Assembly: GCA_021209875.1 (NCBI GenBank)
Contig: JAGYVD010000009.1
Span: forward strand, 1,240,001 to 1,304,000
Direction of reading: 5' to 3'
Length of the DNA: 64,000 bases
DNA from: Rosellinia necatrix
Taxonomy: Eukaryota > Ascomycota > Sordariomycetes > Xylariales > Xylariaceae
Of the stretch, positions 46,515 through 59,819 are shown in pieces (within the stretch, counting starts at the first letter, position 1; each line of letters begins with the position of its first letter). The notes below the pieces were generated by a model. That model did not search any database. It worked only from the letters and a program-made list of their open reading frames with translations, and was not told the DNA's origin. Made by a program: the position numbers and the translations under genes.

Positions 46515-49172
46515 GGCGCTCGCTGTCCGCTTGCTTGCTTGCCTGCCTGCCTGTCTGCTTGTTCTGTTTTGTTGAGGGTAAAGGGGGAAGGGGAGGAGGA
46601 GGGGGGCGTGTGCTTTGTTATCGGGCGATGGATGCCGTGTTGGGGACGGTTTACTGTGTTGTTGTCAAGCCACAACAACGCACGCGCTCTGGACTGTACG
46701 CCGAGTGGAACCAGCTATTTCGGTTGCTGCTTGTTGGGTGGGTATGGCCATCACTGCAAAGATAATGAGACGAGATGCCTGCTTTATGGACATGTAATTT
46801 GTGTTCGTTCATGATTGTTATACACTTATCTATTGAAATGATCGCCAGCGGAAACACCGTATCTACATATCAGTTATGTCGGTGATGTTAAAACGTCTTT
46901 ATGAGAGGGATTTTTACATTGCCGCCGCGCTCTTGGGTAACGTTGGTATGTTTATGACTACGTAATTGTGAAGGCAACACGGAACCGTTCTACCTTTTTG
47001 GTTATGTTGGTATATGTGCAAACTACTCCGTGACAGTAATTCTACCCGAAAATTCAGTCGCTTGACGGGTTTTCATTCATGTACCGCCAGGTGTAGAATG
47101 AAGTGATGTTATCCCAGTAGTTATACTGACAGAGATCAGAGGCAGGCATAACCCTGAATGCAGCGTTGTTGAGTGATGTAAGATTTTTGATAAGATTGGA
47201 AATAGGTTCCAGTTATTGGCTAAACTTTCCCGAGCAAGATGTCGGTAGTAAATAGACCTAATAACATGGAATTACCTTGCGATAGCGTACAATGTTCCAT
47301 AAGTTATCGGTAGTTAGGCGGGAAGCTACTCTAACCATACTCCTGGAAAAGAAGATTCACAATTGAATTAAATGTACTGTAGCAAAGCTTGCATCGGTAG
47401 CCACCTACGTCACAAACCAGGGACCCAATCTCTGTGTATACCCGGCCCACTACTAATTTAATTGAGTATTTACTTGGTGATGTTGAGGCAGAAAATGGAA
47501 ACAAAACAAAACAAACAAAAGGGAAACAAAGAGGAAAACATGTAGAGTGTAAGTTGGATGATGATTGCCGCCCTTGTGCTTGATTGGTCGGTTACAGCGT
47601 GCTATGTATGGCGATGGTGGCGCGGTGGCGCGTAGGCGAGTCACAGGCCAGAAACCACGACCGTCTCAGGTCTGGGGCTGATACATTATTACGGCGCAGT
47701 ATAGGACTGCTACCAGGCAGGTCTCCGAGCGCCGGCCCTGGTCCAAACTGAGCCGAGCAAGGGATTCGCAGAAACGCCGAGAAGGTTTGGATTTAGCCCT
47801 TCATACACCAGACAAAGTCCCCGAGAACTGGTTCCGGACCCTCGAAATCATCCAAACTCACACGAAGCTGCGTCTGCTGTCTCCCCCCCACCAATAACTA
47901 ATTACACTATTCCTTGCCCACTTAGGCGAGAGGGCTCACGGCGTCCCAGCCATCCACAAAAACCGGGCTGGAGTGCCGTTGCGCATGCACATCAACGATG
48001 ACGATGTGAGCAGAGGAAGGACGCTACGGTCAGCACGAGGACATGCTGCGTGACCAGTTCGCAGAGGGGTCGAGGGAGGAGTAACCGGAGTAACCTCCAA
48101 TGGGCGAGAGTTCTGAGTCATAAAAGCAAGAACAAGACTTTTTCACTGGCGGACCCAACTTCAGAGCAAACGTGGTGAGCCATGACTGGTAACACGATAA
48201 GCTGGTGGGGAGAGAAAAGTTCTGCGCTCCGCGACGTGGGCCTCGCTTTATTCGACAACGCCGTTCGATATGCTGGGCTGGCCAAGTCGCGGCTGGACTT
48301 CGCCCAAGTTGTTTGTCGGTAGGAACCCTAACCCTGTACACTTTATGTAGGTAATGTATTTGCGGGTAGTGTATTTGCGCTTGCATTTGCAATTGCAGTT
48401 GCAGTTGCACATGTGCCTACTTAGTTACCACAAGACTATTCTTTGCGGTGTCGGCGCTGGCTTGCAGCGGCGCGTGGCATGCGCGTGAGTAGTGTATACA
48501 GGAAACCCAGGCCAAGATGGGAAGCCTAGGTGGGAAACCCAGATGGTTTGCTCTTGCCCATGTTTGTGTGTAGGTATTGTGTGTAGGTATCGCAATGTAC
48601 TTGCATCCTGGAAAATTGGCAATGCGCCGGACTGCGAGGAATTCTCAAATTGTGACAGAGTAACCAAGTCAATATAGTGCACAGTACAGGGCACAGTACG
48701 CTGCTATACTCAATAGGCTTCTGTTTTGAGACAAGGTTCTCTCCGCAAAACCCCAGTCAAATATCCCTTTCGACGAAACAAGGGACAACCAGCGAGCTTT
48801 GTTCACCACGCCTATCTCGATATGATCTAGTGTGGGCAAGAAGTCGGGAACAGAAGGCGCCAACGACGTTGCAAATGGTACCCTGTTGATCCGCCAAGTC
48901 TCGATCTATAAGCACACACTGTGCTGCATTCATGTAAGGTACCACCTACCTACATATAATACCTAATCTACTACGTACTTAATATCAAGCCGTACTTCTC
49001 CTCTCACTATCAATGAGCCTATCGGAAGTCTGTCTGGCTAGGTATATGCACAATCGATATTATGTGAGGTATTTAGGTATGTCCACTGGATGAAAGTTTT
49101 CGGCTGAATACCATAATAAACAGGATTGCCGATATCAAATATGTGCAGTACTGGTACCTTACATACATAGTG

Positions 49173-49213
49173 TACCTAGGTAGGTAGGTAGGTAGGTAGG
49201 GTAGGTAGGGTAC
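49173..49213 (+). repeat. TAGG tandem tract
   Basis: ACCTAGG is followed by about seven GTAG units, some with an extra G (GGGTAGGTAGGG). Same motif family as the other TACCTAGGTA clusters. Confidence 0.75.
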
Positions 49214-50803
49214 ACAAATAGCCTGAGCTGACTAGTGTAGTGTAGAGGCTGAGAGACAATGCTTCCAGGCAAGGCACAATGAAGTAATCTAACCTCGGGT
49301 CGTACCATGCAGGTATCTAGGTTAGGCGTTTTGTTAGTTAGCGCTACTAGAATGCTGTGCTGTATTAGCGTCAGCCAGCTGTTATCCCTATTGCCTCGTG
49401 GGGGTGATGGATTCCGCCGTTGTGTGTCTTTCAGGGGGATCTAGTAGGGTACAACAAAGGTACAGGAAAGGAGTGTCAACCTGATCCCTTGCAACAGCCG
49501 ACGGGTAGGTAGGAAGATGGAAACCCACAGGAATAAGAAATGACAGAAAGGGAGCGTTGAAAGCCGGCTCTGACCCCAAAAGAGCGCCAAAAGAAAGACT
49601 ACCTAGAAATGGGGTACGATACTACTGTAGACAGCTTGCAATCTCCGGTGGCCCATGCTGCTCGCCCTATCGGTAGGTAAGTACCCTTGGTTGTAGGCAC
49701 ATAACGGGCACAAGTGCCGTGGGGTACTCCTGGGTACCTCGCCGATGGCAGGCGTTGAGTTGGGAGGTACGCCGGCGAAAACACAGAATCAAGTGTTTGT
49801 TCCGCGTTTATTTGCCCTGGCTCGGGCCTACTCCTTGCCAGATTCGAGACACTCTCAACATATTGAGAACAGGAGACTATAGTCAGAGAACAAGCTCATC
49901 AATAGTGAACAGCACACCGTCTGACAACTTTCTTTTGTTACCCGTCGTCTCACGTACGTCCACGTACCTAGTTGGTTGGCCAGGGCTCCTCCGTTTCGGC
50001 CCAAACATAGTATAGTACACACACTATAGCAAATATGTCCAGAAATTTCTTTCACGCGGCCTTCTTTCCAGCCAACCAGAACAGGGCATTAGAATAACCT
50101 ATTCCGTCTCAAAGGGCAACGGTGAATAAAGAGCGGACAAAGTGAAAATGAGGATGAGCGAATGAAATGACTATGTTAGTGCACCAAGGTGAGCTGACTG
50201 AAAGGTTGTTAGTCCATGCAGGGATTAGTGTGGCTCTGAGACCTATCAGAACCCTTGTTCAGTCTCTTAGCGGCCCCAATATCGTTAATTTCGCAATGCA
50301 GGCATGTAAAGGCGGTGCCTCCCCAGAAGCTTAGCGTTGCCCCCCCAGAAAGAGATCGTGGCTGCTGTCAGGTACCCGTGCTGAGATCCTCCCCCCCCTC
50401 TGCCCACTTTTTTCCACCCACCCTCTGCTTCCTCGCTCTCTCATTAACCTTTGAAACTGCCACAGACCTTGCCTTTAGGTTTTCCTTCACACTCCTTACC
50501 CACAGACATTCGTTTCTGAATACACCGGACTTCGTTGGCAAAGTTCTCCATATTACGACCTCTACGAATAAAACTCACGACCTACCACCGCGATCGACTT
50601 GAGTACCGAGTATTCAGTCACCCACAATCCTTAGACGCACAATAACAAGCCAGCCCTACCACACCACGCGCGCGTGAATATAGACCGCAGCGACATTCAA
50701 TTGCAGTCGCAAGCTTCGAGTCGCATTTGATCGCATCCTCTGACTGTATAGCCGAGGAAAGCAAGGAACAGGGGAATCTCTCACACAATCTTACTAAACG
50801 TCT

Positions 50804-50842
50804 ACACGTTCACACGTCCACAAGTCCACACGTCCAAACGCC
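50804..50842 (+). repeat. CACACGTCCA-type leader repeat
   Basis: About four imperfect 9-10 nt units (CACGTTCA, CACGTCCA, CAAGTCCA, CACGTCCA) end just before the start codon of the small secreted protein, so they lie in its 5' leader. Confidence 0.7.
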
Positions 50843-50852
50843 TCCTGTCACA

Positions 50853-51188
50853 ATGCAGTTCAAGACCATTGTTGCCGCCGCGCTTCTGCCCTTGCTGGCC
50901 GTCGCCGAAGATACCACCCTCACTTCGACCATGACGATGACCAAGTATGTCACCATCTCCAAGGTCGCGACCTCGAGCGTGTATGCAAACTCCACCGCGA
51001 CCTTCCACCCGACTGGCACAGGCTATTCCACCATCCTTCCCACCACGACGGATGTAGATAGCTCTGGATCGCCCACCACCTCTTCGCCTACCGTCAGCCC
51101 GACAATTGACAACAACAACGGCGCGGGTTCCTTGAACGCCCTCAGCTTTGCTGGTGTGGCGGGTATGGTCCTGGCCGCAATGATGTGA
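50853..51188 (+). CDS. small secreted GPI-anchor-type Ser/Thr-rich protein
   Basis: A single exon of 111 residues, started at MQFKTIVAAALLPLLAVAE, a clear signal peptide. The middle is Ser/Thr/Val-rich (TLTSTMTMTKYVTISK, YSTILPTTTDVDSS) and should be O-glycosylated. The end has a small-residue region (NNNGAGS) followed by the hydrophobic tail LNALSFAGVAGMVLAAMM, the layout of a GPI-attachment signal. Proteins of this type are abundant in Pezizomycotina cell walls and generally have no known activity. No cysteine is present, which excludes hydrophobins and CFEM proteins. The frame is open further upstream but has no earlier ATG. Confidence 0.8.
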   Translation: MQFKTIVAAALLPLLAVAEDTTLTSTMTMTKYVTISKVATSSVYANSTATFHPTGTGYSTILPTTTDVDSSGSPTTSSPTVSPTIDNNNGAGSLNALSFAGVAGMVLAAMM

Positions 51189-52986
51189 GGGACACCGACA
51201 TCATCCATGGTGGGTGTTTGCTGCGCAGACAGGCATCATTCCAACCACACAACACCATTACTGTCCATGCCGAACACGTCGATGCGAACATCACTACTTT
51301 CATTTCTTTTGTCAAAAACCAACACTCCCCGTTTTCAGCGCTGTCAGGTTACAATTACACGCGATGATACGGATGATCCAACGATACTCCCGAATAACGG
51401 CAACGAATACAAACGCGAACCCTCTGCAAAATACCCTCTTCCATTCCTGCAGGCTATGGGCATATGCCCGTGGCTTAAATAATCACCACTCGACGGTCTC
51501 AATAACCTTTTTTTTCAACCTTCTTAAATGGTGTTGAGTGTTTGGTGTTACCCAAATTCGCCGTTAATGTTTCAATAAACCAGCAAAACTCATGCTGCGC
51601 CTTCCCGCAAATGGATATTCTGAGGCAGGACCGCCAATGTACCCCAGAGTGGCTCTGAAACTCCATATAACCTTCTGAATATCCTACCCTGTCTTGAAGA
51701 CTGGCTCATCTCCGCAACCTCTGCCGACGTCACCTCATGGAGTGACGCCAGGCCCAGGTTGCCACTTGCGAGTTGATACGGGCGCACATGTTGCTGGCTG
51801 GTCTTTACTTTCTTCTTTTCTAAAAACCCTATTTTTTTTTCTACTCTGCCCCTATCAAGCATTCAGCCATAAACGCCTGGATACGGGCTACCGGGGGCAC
51901 TTTTTCCCTTTTGCACTTGTTGCGCTATTTTTATGTGCCCCCGTATTGTTGAGATACCCTGTTGTTGAGATGCTCGCCGGCCGAGGATGATTTGAGGCCA
52001 GCCTGCAAATGAAAGAGGAAACGAAGTACAATACCGCGCCGGAAATTTGAAAATCAATCGTACACTCAGATTCTTTGAGGGATCTTAGTTGGCTTTTGAC
52101 CACATGTTCATACGAAACACTTGTCGGCTTTCGCCACATTTTCATACCTTTCTGAATTGCGGATGAAGTTTATGTTGAGGATATGAGATAGGTGATGAGA
52201 TGAATAGATGGTGTGTGTAGGTTATATTTTAGAGACTGAGACTAGTCCAGTCTCTTCACCCATTCAAATCAAATATATATTGATCAACACTTTGAACGCT
52301 GTGATGTCAAATCAACTTTTGGTACCCGCCCTCTCTTACGACGCACGCCATCGCGAGTCTCTCATAGTTCATGGAAGCCCCTGAATGATTGATTTCTAAA
52401 TTCAAATCCCTGGTATTCGTTTGCGTCCTATTTCGTAGTACCTACATTTCTCTCTGAAGGTTTTATTAGATCGTAGCAAGCGTTGCTTACTTCTCTTGAC
52501 GGTACTTTCCTTTACTGGCTTCCCAGGACAAAGGGTGTTGGGGCTATGGGCTTTGTGCAGTGACCAGAGCCTCGTCCCCCAAAATAATGCCCGTCTATCT
52601 CTCGCTACAATACCGACATACATTCTTGGCACGTCACCTCTTGTTCTCCCACCCCCCGAGGCACGACCTGTTCTTTTGATTCTTCTTGTCCGTCTATAAT
52701 CACCGCTAATTTCTAATATCTTCCTGTAAGGGCTCCAGCTCAGCATAGTACCGGTCGAACCTCCCCTCGCCGTGAGGGAGGCATCTACTCCATCGGACGC
52801 ACAGAAGTCCTGCCCCTGTCTGGCCATGCGAAGTTTGTTCACTTCTAAGACGCAAATGCGCTTATAGATCTAGCAGGACGGGTTTCCATGGCGGGGGCGC
52901 CCAGGTGTGCGAGGATACCCTCTTCGCCCCCTTAGCCCCCCCCCCCCAACTCCAGCCCAGACAGGTGGTCCTGCTTGTTGGGTTGG
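51189..52986. other. convergent intergenic region
   Basis: This is the 3' flank of the GPI-type protein gene and of the FSP1-like gene. There are poly-T and poly-C runs (51508, 51832, 52938) but no supportable gene; the open frames at 51207-51537 (plus) and 52402-52842 (minus) have no recognisable content. Confidence 0.45.
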
Positions 52987-54836
52987 TTATAGGTGGTATT
53001 CGGAGGCGCTTTTCACCGTGACACCACGTCGACCCCAGACTCCATCGATGCCCATATCTGCCTTCCCGCTGTGCAATTGTTAGCATAGCTTTTTTAAGTA
53101 TATTTTTAGGCTTCGGCACCAGTAACAATGCTCCACGTTACCTTGGGGAATGGGGCGGCGGGACGGTAGGGGATTTTTGGGAGGGAAGGGGATGGACTCA
53201 CTCATCTCGGTGCTTGATCCAAGGCTCAGTCTCACCCGGGTCCGGATTGGCAAAAACCAGATTCTTCGTCTGCTCAGCGTTGCGGGGTTAGAAAGATGGG
53301 GTCCACGCAGAAAGGTGTGAGAGAGGGGGGGGGGGGATAACTTACCAAGCCCAGCGTCAGGTGGATGGCGGGCGGCTCGACGACGATCTCCTCGACCGGC
53401 TCGCGGCCCTCGACCATGGCGAGGATGTTCCTGGCGACGACCTGGGCCTGGGCGGCGCCGGGGCGGGCGGCCTTGTGGGCGCCACTGTCGGCGACGTCGC
53501 CGACGGCGTACAGGTGGCGGTACGCCGGGTCGCGGAACTGCAGCGTCGGCCCGACCCGGATGAACCCGTTAGCCTCGTTCACGAGCGATCCCCCCTCGGA
53601 CGGCGAGGGCGGGAGCGCGGAGAGGAACTGCGTGTTGGGCGTCTGCCCCGTCGCCGGGATCACGACGTCCGCCTCGAGCGTCCGCCCGTCCTGCAGCGAC
53701 ACCGTGATCGGCTCCCCCGTGTCGCGCTGGAATTCGTCCGCCGGGATGTCGACGCGGGACCCGAGGACGAGCCTGCGACGGCCGAGCCGAACTGATTTAG
53801 TATGGCTGGATCTAGCTACAGCAGTAGTTTCCTGCGGAGAGAGAAAAAAAAAAAAAAAAACGGGGGGGAGGGAAGGGAAGGGAATGGAATGACTCACGTA
53901 ACGCCCAGCTCGCGACACCTCTCCTTGATGATCTCGTCGAGCTTCGGGTGGTAGAGCGGCATCAGCTGGGCGCGGGAGTGGACGAGGGTGACGCGCTTGT
54001 CGGGGTAGATCTCCTTGAGGTCGGTGGCCATCTGGACGCCGACGGCGCCGCCGCCGACGACGGCGACGGAGCGGGCGCGGCGCAGGCGGTCCTGGCAGCG
54101 GCGCAGGTACGCCACCGACGACGCCTTGTCGTCGCCCGGCATCGTGCCCGGCGCCCGCAGCCGCGTCCCCGTCGCCACCACCACGTGCTCGTACGGGATC
54201 TCCCGCGACCCCCGCCACTCCCGGTCCAGCACCACCCGGTCCCCGTGCAGCGCCGACACCCGCGCCTGCACCACCCCGTGCCGCGACCCCTCTGGCCCCT
54301 CTGCCGCCGCCGCCGCCGCCGCCGCGAACGTCCCCGTGTACGGGATGAACGCCTTGTGCTCGTGCGTCGGGAGGATGGCGAACCGCGGCTGTTTTATGTT
54401 AGCTCTTTTTTTTTTTCTTTCATATATCATTTATGCCCCGGCTATCCGTCGTATTTTCGTGGGTAAGGGTTCCGAGGTTCGGTGTGTGTGTGAGAGAGAC
54501 TTACAAAGGCGAATAGATGGTGGAAGTGGCTGTGTGGCTCGATGAGCAGGACCTGTGCGCGTTATTGTTAGACACCGGGGCCCGGGTCTAGTTGTTGATT
54601 TGATCGAGGGCTTTTCTGCTTACGCGATGTGTCGTTGGTAAGAGGTTGGCAAGCCCTTGTGAAGTAGCCTGAGAGAGATGTTATCAGTATATTGTCGGTA
54701 TGTCACGTCACGTCACGTCACGTCACATCACATCACGCTGTTGAGGCTGAAGAAGGGGGTGAAGCGGATATGTTGAACTCACCACGCCCACGTAGGACCC
54801 CCCAATGACGATAACGTTCTTTAAGCTGGCAGCCAT
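52987..54836 (-). CDS. FSP1/AIFM2-like FAD-dependent NAD(P)H oxidoreductase
   Basis: Seven exons (54783-54836, 54624-54668, 54505-54552, 53898-54388, 53346-53772, 53202-53269, 52987-53068) give 404 residues. The first three exons are short and in phase 0. They hold the FAD-binding Rossmann motif (VIVIGGSYVGVATSQGLA, then VLLIEPHSHFHHLFAF). Later blocks are HVVVATGTRLRAPG, the second Rossmann motif for NAD(P)H (SVAVVGGGAVGVQMATDLKE), VVIPATGQTPNTQFL and the C-terminal FAD motif HLYAVGDVADSG. The family (AMID/AIFM2/FSP1) reduces quinones using NAD(P)H. Fungal members are poorly studied and this substrate is unknown. The C-terminal block MGIDGVWGRRG ending EYHL matches fungal homologues. No mitochondrial presequence is evident. 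Exons 4 and 5 are GC-rich. Confidence 0.93.
54703..54737. repeat. CACGT pentamer tract in intron 1
   Basis: Five TCACG units followed by TCACATCACA lie within the first intron of the FSP1-like gene, between splice donor and acceptor. Confidence 0.8.
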
Positions 54837-57500
54837 CTCTCCTCTTCTCTAGGGCAGGCCGCGGGTTAATATGAGTTTGTAGACCCTGACTTGTAGAGAC
54901 TGCAACCTCGATGAGAATGTGAGAGCCTTACTCTTTGGCTCGGCTCCTTGGGTATATACTATGTATATCTCTTCAGACTGGCTGCTTGTTCGGATGAAAG
55001 TATAGCTACTCAGCCCGCTTGCTGGCTTTCATATAATTATCCGTACACTCGATGAATATTTATATCACTTTCTGTTGTGATATCCGAGCCCAGACCGCGA
55101 CTTCGGATCTGATAAGCTAAACCCGAGCGTAGCTGTCGGACGCCGTCGCGGACCATCATTCTGCCCATGTACTTCGAGGTATCCTACACGCAACCAGCAG
55201 GCCTCGCGGTACTTTTGTATACTGATACCCGACCTCCGCTATTGCCGAGATTTGGACCCGTCCAACATTTGGCTTATCAGATCGCTGACGCCTCGCTGAT
55301 TGGTCATCCCGAGCCCCATACGAGCACACTAGCAGTTCTGTCTGGTGCTGATCGACGTTGTGGGGGAAGGGGCTCAGCTGAGCAAACACTTGTATAGGTA
55401 CAGGTGCTGTCATTCGATGAACGAGAAATAAGCAGGCCGAGTTGGTAATTGGGGTTCGTGTTCTGAACAAGAGGAGATGTGTCACAGCTATTTCGCATGT
55501 TGCAGTCTTACTTTCCGTCAGCTAGGTGAATGGAATTCGCCATGTCGCCATGTCATGATGCCTAAGCGTAGATGTCCATGAACGGCAGCGAAATGATGCC
55601 CGCGTGCGCGTGTTCCCGTAGTCCTTAACTATCCTGAGTCGTGAACGGCCGGGCTAGGGCCGCCTACGAGATTGACGGAGCTTAGTGCTATGTAACTTAA
55701 CTAGTGGCGAGGAGGAGACTCTAGAGATGTTTAGTCAGCTATCCTTTCCACACCCAGAGGGACTTGTCGTAGCGCCCTATTGTGAGCAGGAGATGACGGT
55801 GTAGTGTGGCAGTCGTAGGGACAGGCGGTATATACGACACCCTGTGAGGGATCGGGATGAATAATATATATATAACTATATATATATGTATATGCCTTTT
55901 CATGTCATATGTCATGAATAAGCAGCTCTCGGTGTGAGCGTGACGACGGCTCACTAGACCCTGGGACGCACGCCAATTAAATCCTTATAGTCCGCTAAAA
56001 ATGGTTTCCCGTAAAAACGTATATGGATAGAGTCTATAGGATGCTAATTCGTCGCTGCCATACTTCTGTTTAACGATAGCCAACCCGGTAGCTACGCTAT
56101 AGTCCGTGGGCGTCTCGGTAATTCATTGTACTGATCATAAAGGACTCGACCCGCGAGCCACTCTTTTGAGTCAACTAAATGTTTCGCGCCCATATTTTTA
56201 AAGACGGAATGATGTTAACTTCCTTAAGGCGTTTTTGGGGCCCCAAGTTGTTAACTTTCGCTACGATACTAGAACACCAATACTTATGCACTAGAGAATA
56301 TCATATGCCCTCCTCCTCAACCATACCTTCAGATACCACCGCCGTTGTAAACATTGTGTCTAAGCAAGTATTATATTGTCATATATTCACATAAGAGTGT
56401 ATAGTGATATGGTAAGGCGTAATCTGTGACGTGTTTGCCTAAGGCGCGTTGTTTGGATCCCGTAAGAATTCGGCGTCCCATGAAGGGGGGCATCAGATAG
56501 CGCACCCAAATATGTGAAACTTCATCGTAATTACAAAGTGGGTGACTCCTAGGCGATATCATGAAGATGTCAAAAAATAAAAGGCTCATTCTATGTGTTT
56601 ATGTAGATGGCAGCATAACCATATGAAGCATATCGCGACGTAATAGGTCGGAGCGCTCCGCTGACTATGGGACTACCCCCCTATAGAGAGGGAAATATAC
56701 ATTACCGTTTACAATATTCTACTACGCACAGCTGTTTAAGATTATGAGTCTAAATATGTTGCTGGTTTAACTTAGATCGAGGTTAGATTTGGTTGGGAGG
56801 TAGCGTATAATACCGACACAATTCAGGGTAATAGGCATTGGGGAACGGTTGGCATATGCCTCTTTACCTGTTTAAGCCCGTTAGAGCACTTTTTAACTAG
56901 GCAAGTAGTGATCATTCAATTGTTACGTTTCTAGATTTGAGTATCAAATGAGCTCGCTCTGCTATGGACGCTTGATATGCTGAGCGACTGATGCAGTTCA
57001 ACAACTGGATAAGCCACGAGTATTGCTACTTTCATGATACAAAGCTTAGTCTCCCTCGCAGCTCACATAATTGCTAAACTATGCCAATTGCGTTTTGGCC
57101 TTTGCCGCCGGCAATAACCGAGCACGTCGCGAAGGTACACATCGCGCACCGTATACAATACATCAAGGTGGCCGTGCAATGCTCCCCAACCCGCTCGCCC
57201 AGAGCTGTGAACATCGCTCATGAGATACCGTCGAAAGCGCGTGAATGGCGCGTAACGGCGAGATAGGCGGCGAACGCGGCCCAGAGGATCACGTCTCGGG
57301 GCGGCCGGAGAGAATCTCATCCACTCACGGAGTCTCGCACGTCCATGTTGTTATGATGTTGCTCGCGCTACCATGACAACGCATATCTGAAATTCGATTT
57401 ATCTAGTCCTTGGCCCTATTCATCATGGTGGGATCCCAGCGACCAACCGACACTAGGATTCAAGCTCCACAATCGTATCGGCGTACGTAAACTGCGTCCT
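54837..57500. other. intergenic, right-end desert part 1
   Basis: The first 200 bp is the upstream region of the FSP1-like gene. No other gene is supported. About 55860-56950 is AT-rich with dense stops. A GC-rich patch at about 57085-57320 reads, on the minus strand, as a 74-codon frame with one internal stop (hydrophobic, unrecognised), described under findings. Confidence 0.4.
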
Positions 57501-57540
57501 TGGATGACTCCATTGTATGTATGTACGGATGTATTTACGT

Positions 57541-57575
57541 ATGTATGTATGTATGTATGTATGTATGTATGTATG
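57541..57575 (+). repeat. ATGT microsatellite
   Basis: About nine perfect ATGT units, with a few more imperfect units just upstream from 57514. Confidence 0.95.
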
Positions 57576-58350
57576 CCACCGTCCCGCACCCACGGGAGCA
57601 ATACGTAGGGCCGACCTCACCACTGACGCATGTCATCTAGCTCGGGGCGAGTTGCCGTAAAAGTAGTACCACAGCCCACCTTGCACAGCTAGCTATCTGA
57701 CATGTCTCACTCTCCTGCACCTTGAAGCTGGGGTACCGCGGTTTGAGATTATAACCTAGCCAGCTACTGTGGTGTACAGAGTATCACGGCGAAGGGCGGT
57801 GGAGGGGTGTGCCAGCGTGAGACCCGTCAAAGCGTTTGGGTGTTCTATTAAAGGAGGTAGTTGTATGAAGTGGCATGGCGTGGCATACCATCGTATACCA
57901 CGACAAAAGCCTAAGCCGAATGTAAGCTATATCCTGAACCTAGCCAACGTATCTGCTGATCAGCTTCTCACGAGCCACGGGAAGCGAAAACACGAATACG
58001 CTATGCGAGAGACATAGAAGCGGGAATTCGGTAGTCGCGAGCTAAACTAGTCGGCGTCATCTTTCTCATGTGAATGATGGGTGAATCGAAGTGCGCAGTG
58101 TAAGATCGATGATATCTCGAGAGAGGGGGCTTAAGCTGCCTGTGTAACCCAGACGTAGCTGTTATGCTGGATGAATCAAATAACCATGAATCGTGTTGTG
58201 TAGAAGCATGACGACCAAATAGGAGCATTCGGTATACTACATGCACAACCTCGGCCCCGTCGCCTTGCTGCAGACGGGTAACTAGCCACCTATTGAATCA
58301 ATACACAGACTATCCCCCTCAGTCCTACAGACTAACAACCAACCACCCCG

Positions 58351-58380
58351 CCCTCTCTCTCTCTCTCTCCTTCTCCCTCT
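58351..58380 (+). repeat. CT microsatellite
   Basis: About ten CT units run into TTCTCCCTCT. Confidence 0.9.
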
Positions 58381-58789
58381 CGGGACTTTCCATTAGCTGC
58401 GGGACGGAGAAAATTAGCAGTAAAAAAAAAAAAAAACCCCATCAGCCGAACTTGGCGAGCAGTGTTCTAGTGGGTCGTGCCTCCGTCTAGTTATTAGGAG
58501 CAGGCACGCGAATTACCCGAACACGCCGTGATGAATCTGTCGCTTGGCTTGCTTTTTCAGCACCTAATCTATCTAACCTGCGAGTCGTGGCGGCTGTCTG
58601 CATGGGCGTATAACATTATTCACCACCCCCCATGCAGTTTTCTAGAGTAGGAACATGCAAACGCAAGCTGTTGGGGAGGGGAAGCAGGGAGGGGGATAGA
58701 ATCTCTCCTTCTCCAAATTTCCCAACATACTCCAACATGCCATGGTTGGGGGGAACCGGTGTCTATATTGCCCCGTCCGTGCGTGGAGC

Positions 58790-58792
<3 letters not shown>

Positions 58793-58839
<47 letters not shown>

Positions 58840-58860
58840 GTGAGTGCGTGTGAGTGTGTA
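58793..58860 (+). repeat. TG microsatellite
   Basis: About 20 uninterrupted TG units are followed by interrupted ones (GCGTG, GAGTG). Confidence 0.95.
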
Positions 58861-59819
58861 TGTTAAGGAAGAAGGAGAAGGAGTGGAAAAAAAAAAAGGA
58901 GGCAGGACGAAACGTCCTGCGTCCCGTGTTGTACTTCGCCGGCTTGTCGTGTGTGTGCTAGATTCCATGCCCTCGTGTTTGAGCAGGCATACAAACAGTC
59001 TAACCTAGGAGGTAGTATATGGTATGTACACTAGGTATGTACGTATGTAGTGCACCTATCCGCGCCAAGGAAATCAGGACCTAGGACTTTTTCCCAAGCA
59101 GTGAGGGAGGAGGAGGGAGGGGGGCATGTATGTGGTCCAGACGGGGGGAAGAGAATGTCACTCCAATATATTCAACCCGGTTGCGCACGGTTGATCGTCC
59201 GGCGGCATGGAGAGGCGGAATACAATGGCTGTATGTCATGTCATCATCTTCGTCCTGCATGTAAGCTCCTGGGCCAGAGGAATCGAAAGGCGGGCTGTGG
59301 AAAATGTATAGATGGATGCACGCATGTTTTACAAGCCGCCGTCACCGCGGCGGCTGCCCGTGGATGGTGGTCTCGGGGAAGCGGTAGAGAGGGGTGGGAT
59401 GACGTTTTCTCCGCGCCGACGGCAGAAGCCTCTTCGGCACAACCAACTCTTCTTTTTTCTGACCTTCTTTTTATTATTTTCATCATTATTTTCATCATCA
59501 GGGGGGACCCGTTTTCTAGGGGATCGAGCGGTGAAATATAGAGTGAAAAATAGCGGCTCGGCATCGAGGCGCTTGAGATGGTGTCGGAGTGTAGGCGCAC
59601 AGAATGGATGTATCACACTGAAGAGCCAAGATGGAAGATGGAAGTGGCAGAAGCTGGAATTCGGCACGTGACTTACCCAAGGAATGAGCGGTTATAATAC
59701 CTACTGTGCAGTAGACAAGTCAATGCTACATTGGCGATCAGAAGTTCCACATGCTCTCCCTGTAATACTACTTTGAATCTCTATCGTGGGTTGATGTACC
59801 TGCGTTCCGGGGAGACATG

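Larger units (their letters stand above)
46515..50852. other. long intergenic stretch
   Basis: No supportable gene. It contains TAGGTAGG motifs (48345-48360, 48935-48970, 49173-49213), a CAATTGCAGTTGCAG tract near 48379-48410, AT-rich sequence (46800-47400), and several hundred bp of CT-rich sequence before the GPI-anchored protein gene (50380-50520). Open frames such as 50255-50602 lack domains. Confidence 0.45.

Noticed and set aside
48320..48336. Telomere-like AACCCTAACCC
   Set aside because: Fewer than two repeat units, lying inside ordinary intergenic sequence; no telomeric array.
53361..54545. Plus-strand open frames of 144-176 residues
   Set aside because: They are antisense to exons 4 and 5 of the FSP1-like gene and have no domain.
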